6,926 bases of DNA from CAZCZY01 sp964503525. GTDB lineage: Bacteria > Patescibacteriota > JAUYIX01. The stretch covers positions 1 to 6,926 of the forward strand of contig CAZCZY010000028.1 in assembly GCA_964503525.1 (NCBI GenBank), given 5' to 3'. A model generated the notes under the pieces. It ran no database searches. It worked only from the letters and a program-made list of their open reading frames with translations, and was not told where the DNA came from. The translations under genes and the position numbers were made by a program. Positions 5,727 to 6,926 of this stretch are shown one piece after another (within the stretch, counting starts at the first letter, position 1; every line of letters begins with the position of its first letter).

Positions 5727-5756
5727 ATCTGCGATATTTGGAGGGAACTGGCGAAC

Positions 5757-6926
5757 TTACACCTGCTCAGGATCTACGTCAAGAGTCACAGTTGCTGGCA
5801 TTGCCCCAAAAAATAGTGTGGGGTCGGGTGTTAGTAAAATAATTTGCGACACCTGTTTTCCGCGCGGGAGAATAATTTCATCCGTTGGTAAGATCTCAGT
5901 GACTTTTGCGAGCGCTGGAGTTTGAGATAAAACCTTTGCAATCTCAGCGCGAATCTCTATTTCCTGGTTCTGTCGCACTCGGAGAGAGCCGCTGATTTGT
6001 ATTTTAAGAACTCGGCGATAGGGAGGATACCCAAACTTCTTACGTTGGAGTAGTTCTTTCTCGGCGAAATGAGAAAAATCATGTGACTGCAACGCCTGCA
6101 ACGTTGGGTGATCCGGATGCATAGTCTCTATCAAGACGAGCCCTTTGGTCTCGCGGCGACCAGAGCGACCGGCCACTTGCCAAAGCAACTGCATGGTCCG
6201 TTCATGTGCTCTAAAGTCTGGCAGCAATAAGCCTTGGTCCGCATCGAGCGCTACCACGAGCTCCAATTTTTCGAGGTCCCATCCTTTGGCGATCAACTGC
6301 GTGCCGACTAAAATATCAACACGGCCTGACAATGCCTCATCGGTCACTATTTTTAATCGTCGCGGCGAACGACTAACATCACGATCTAGTCGCGCAACTC
6401 GGGCGTTAGGAAATTGATTGACTAATTCTTTTTCGATTCGTTCTGTGCCAAAACCGTGTGCGAGTAGTTGCACACCCTGACAGGACGCGCACTGTTTTGG
6501 CAGAGCAAGGGTGAGTTCACAAAAATGGCAAGCCAAATGAGGAGTAGGCGATTGATGCACAATCATTGACCGCTCACATTTATTACAGCGCCAAATATGT
6601 CCGCAATCGCGACACATCAAGACGCGGCTACTTCCACGTCGATTGATCAAAACCATAACTTGTTTTTTTTGGGCGAGCGTCTTGGTTATGGCTTCGAGTG
6701 AGGGAGGGGATAGCGGTGTTGGTGGCAGGCCACGCACATCAATAAATTCCACGTCTGGTAAGACCGCACCACCATAGCGATCCGGTAGCTCGAGCTTTTG
6801 AATTTTCTTATTGTTCGCCAAGTACCACGTTTCTAAACTTGGCGTGGCACTTCCATATACCACTGGACAACGTGCGTGCAAAGACAGTATGCGGGCTACC
6901 GCGCGCCCATGAAAGCGTGGTTCCTG
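5757..6926 (-). CDS. priA: Primosomal protein N' (PriA replication-restart helicase), C-terminal part
   Basis: The last 389 residues of PriA, the superfamily 2 DNA helicase that recognises stalled forks and starts replisome reloading in the cytoplasm. The frame is open to the right window edge, so the 3' DNA-binding domain, winged helix and Walker A/B helicase motifs lie outside. The fragment opens with EPRFHGRAVA and VVYGSATPSLET (helicase motif III region). The zinc-binding insert has all eight cysteines in four pairs: CRDC, CNKC, CHFC and CASC (fragment residues 105-149). Motif V is seen in GTQLIAKGWD (208-217), and motif VI in QVAGRSGR (250-257). The C-terminal domain follows, with FAEKELLQRKKFGYPPYRR. 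KGWDLEKL departs from the common KGHDFP form of motif V but keeps the Gly and Asp. The stop TAA is at 5757-5759. priA-def-fmt is a common bacterial order, here split by a terminator. Confidence 0.96.
   Translation of the reverse strand, partial: QEPRFHGRAVARILSLHARCPVVYGSATPSLETWYLANNKKIQKLELPDRYGGAVLPDVEFIDVRGLPPTPLSPPSLEAITKTLAQKKQVMVLINRRGSSRVLMCRDCGHIWRCNKCERSMIVHQSPTPHLACHFCELTLALPKQCASCQGVQLLAHGFGTERIEKELVNQFPNARVARLDRDVSRSPRRLKIVTDEALSGRVDILVGTQLIAKGWDLEKLELVVALDADQGLLLPDFRAHERTMQLLWQVAGRSGRRETKGLVLIETMHPDHPTLQALQSHDFSHFAEKELLQRKKFGYPPYRRVLKIQISGSLRVRQNQEIEIRAEIAKVLSQTPALAKVTEILPTDEIILPRGKQVSQIILLTPDPTLFFGAMPATVTLDVDPEQV

Noticed and set aside
5718..5727. CACCTCCTTA on the plus strand as a 16S rRNA 3' end fragment
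   Set aside because: The match is about ten bases only and the flanks do not resemble the end of 16S; it is better read as a Shine-Dalgarno on the minus strand.

Overview
The window holds nine protein-coding genes packed almost end to end, two of them cut by the window edges. It looks like a compact bacterial chromosome segment of medium GC, with no mobile element, CRISPR array, rRNA or tRNA visible. The lineage is uncertain. Small gene spacing, short or absent 5' leaders, a general lack of Shine-Dalgarno sequences at starts, and the mix of genes (DUF541/SIMPL, deacylase, tandem rhodanese beside core translation genes) would suit a streamlined lineage such as Patescibacteria/CPR. That is inference; nothing in the window proves it.

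Plus-strand block (1-2729): the C-terminal half of succinyl-CoA synthetase alpha (sucD), a stand-alone CoA-binding Rossmann protein, a predicted zinc-dependent deacylase of the AstE/AspA type that starts in an ATGA overlap, and a membrane-anchored SIMPL (DUF541) protein. The first two are both CoA-binding. The SIMPL gene has its own extended -10 promoter, which overlaps the deacylase stop codon and would give an almost leaderless mRNA.

Middle (2710-3217, minus strand): a small unrecognised two-helix membrane protein, read convergently with SIMPL and overlapping its 3' end by 20 bp. It has a near-consensus sigma70 promoter located just after the strong terminator of the next operon.

Minus-strand block (3159-6926): priA (C-terminal part), then a terminator, then a promoter-def-fmt-rhodanese-terminator transcription unit. 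Peptide deformylase (Def) and methionyl-tRNA formyltransferase (Fmt) are the two ends of the N-formyl-methionine cycle, and priA-def-fmt is a familiar bacterial gene order. The last gene is a membrane-anchored protein with two rhodanese domains, the second with Asp in place of the catalytic Cys.

The most curious non-coding stretch is the priA-def gap. It holds the only perfect Shine-Dalgarno I noticed in the window, placed before a four-codon ORF (Met-Leu-Ser-stop) that sits just ahead of the terminator. I found no clear undescribed defence or mobile system; the points worth a second look are regulatory details and the unusual rhodanese protein.
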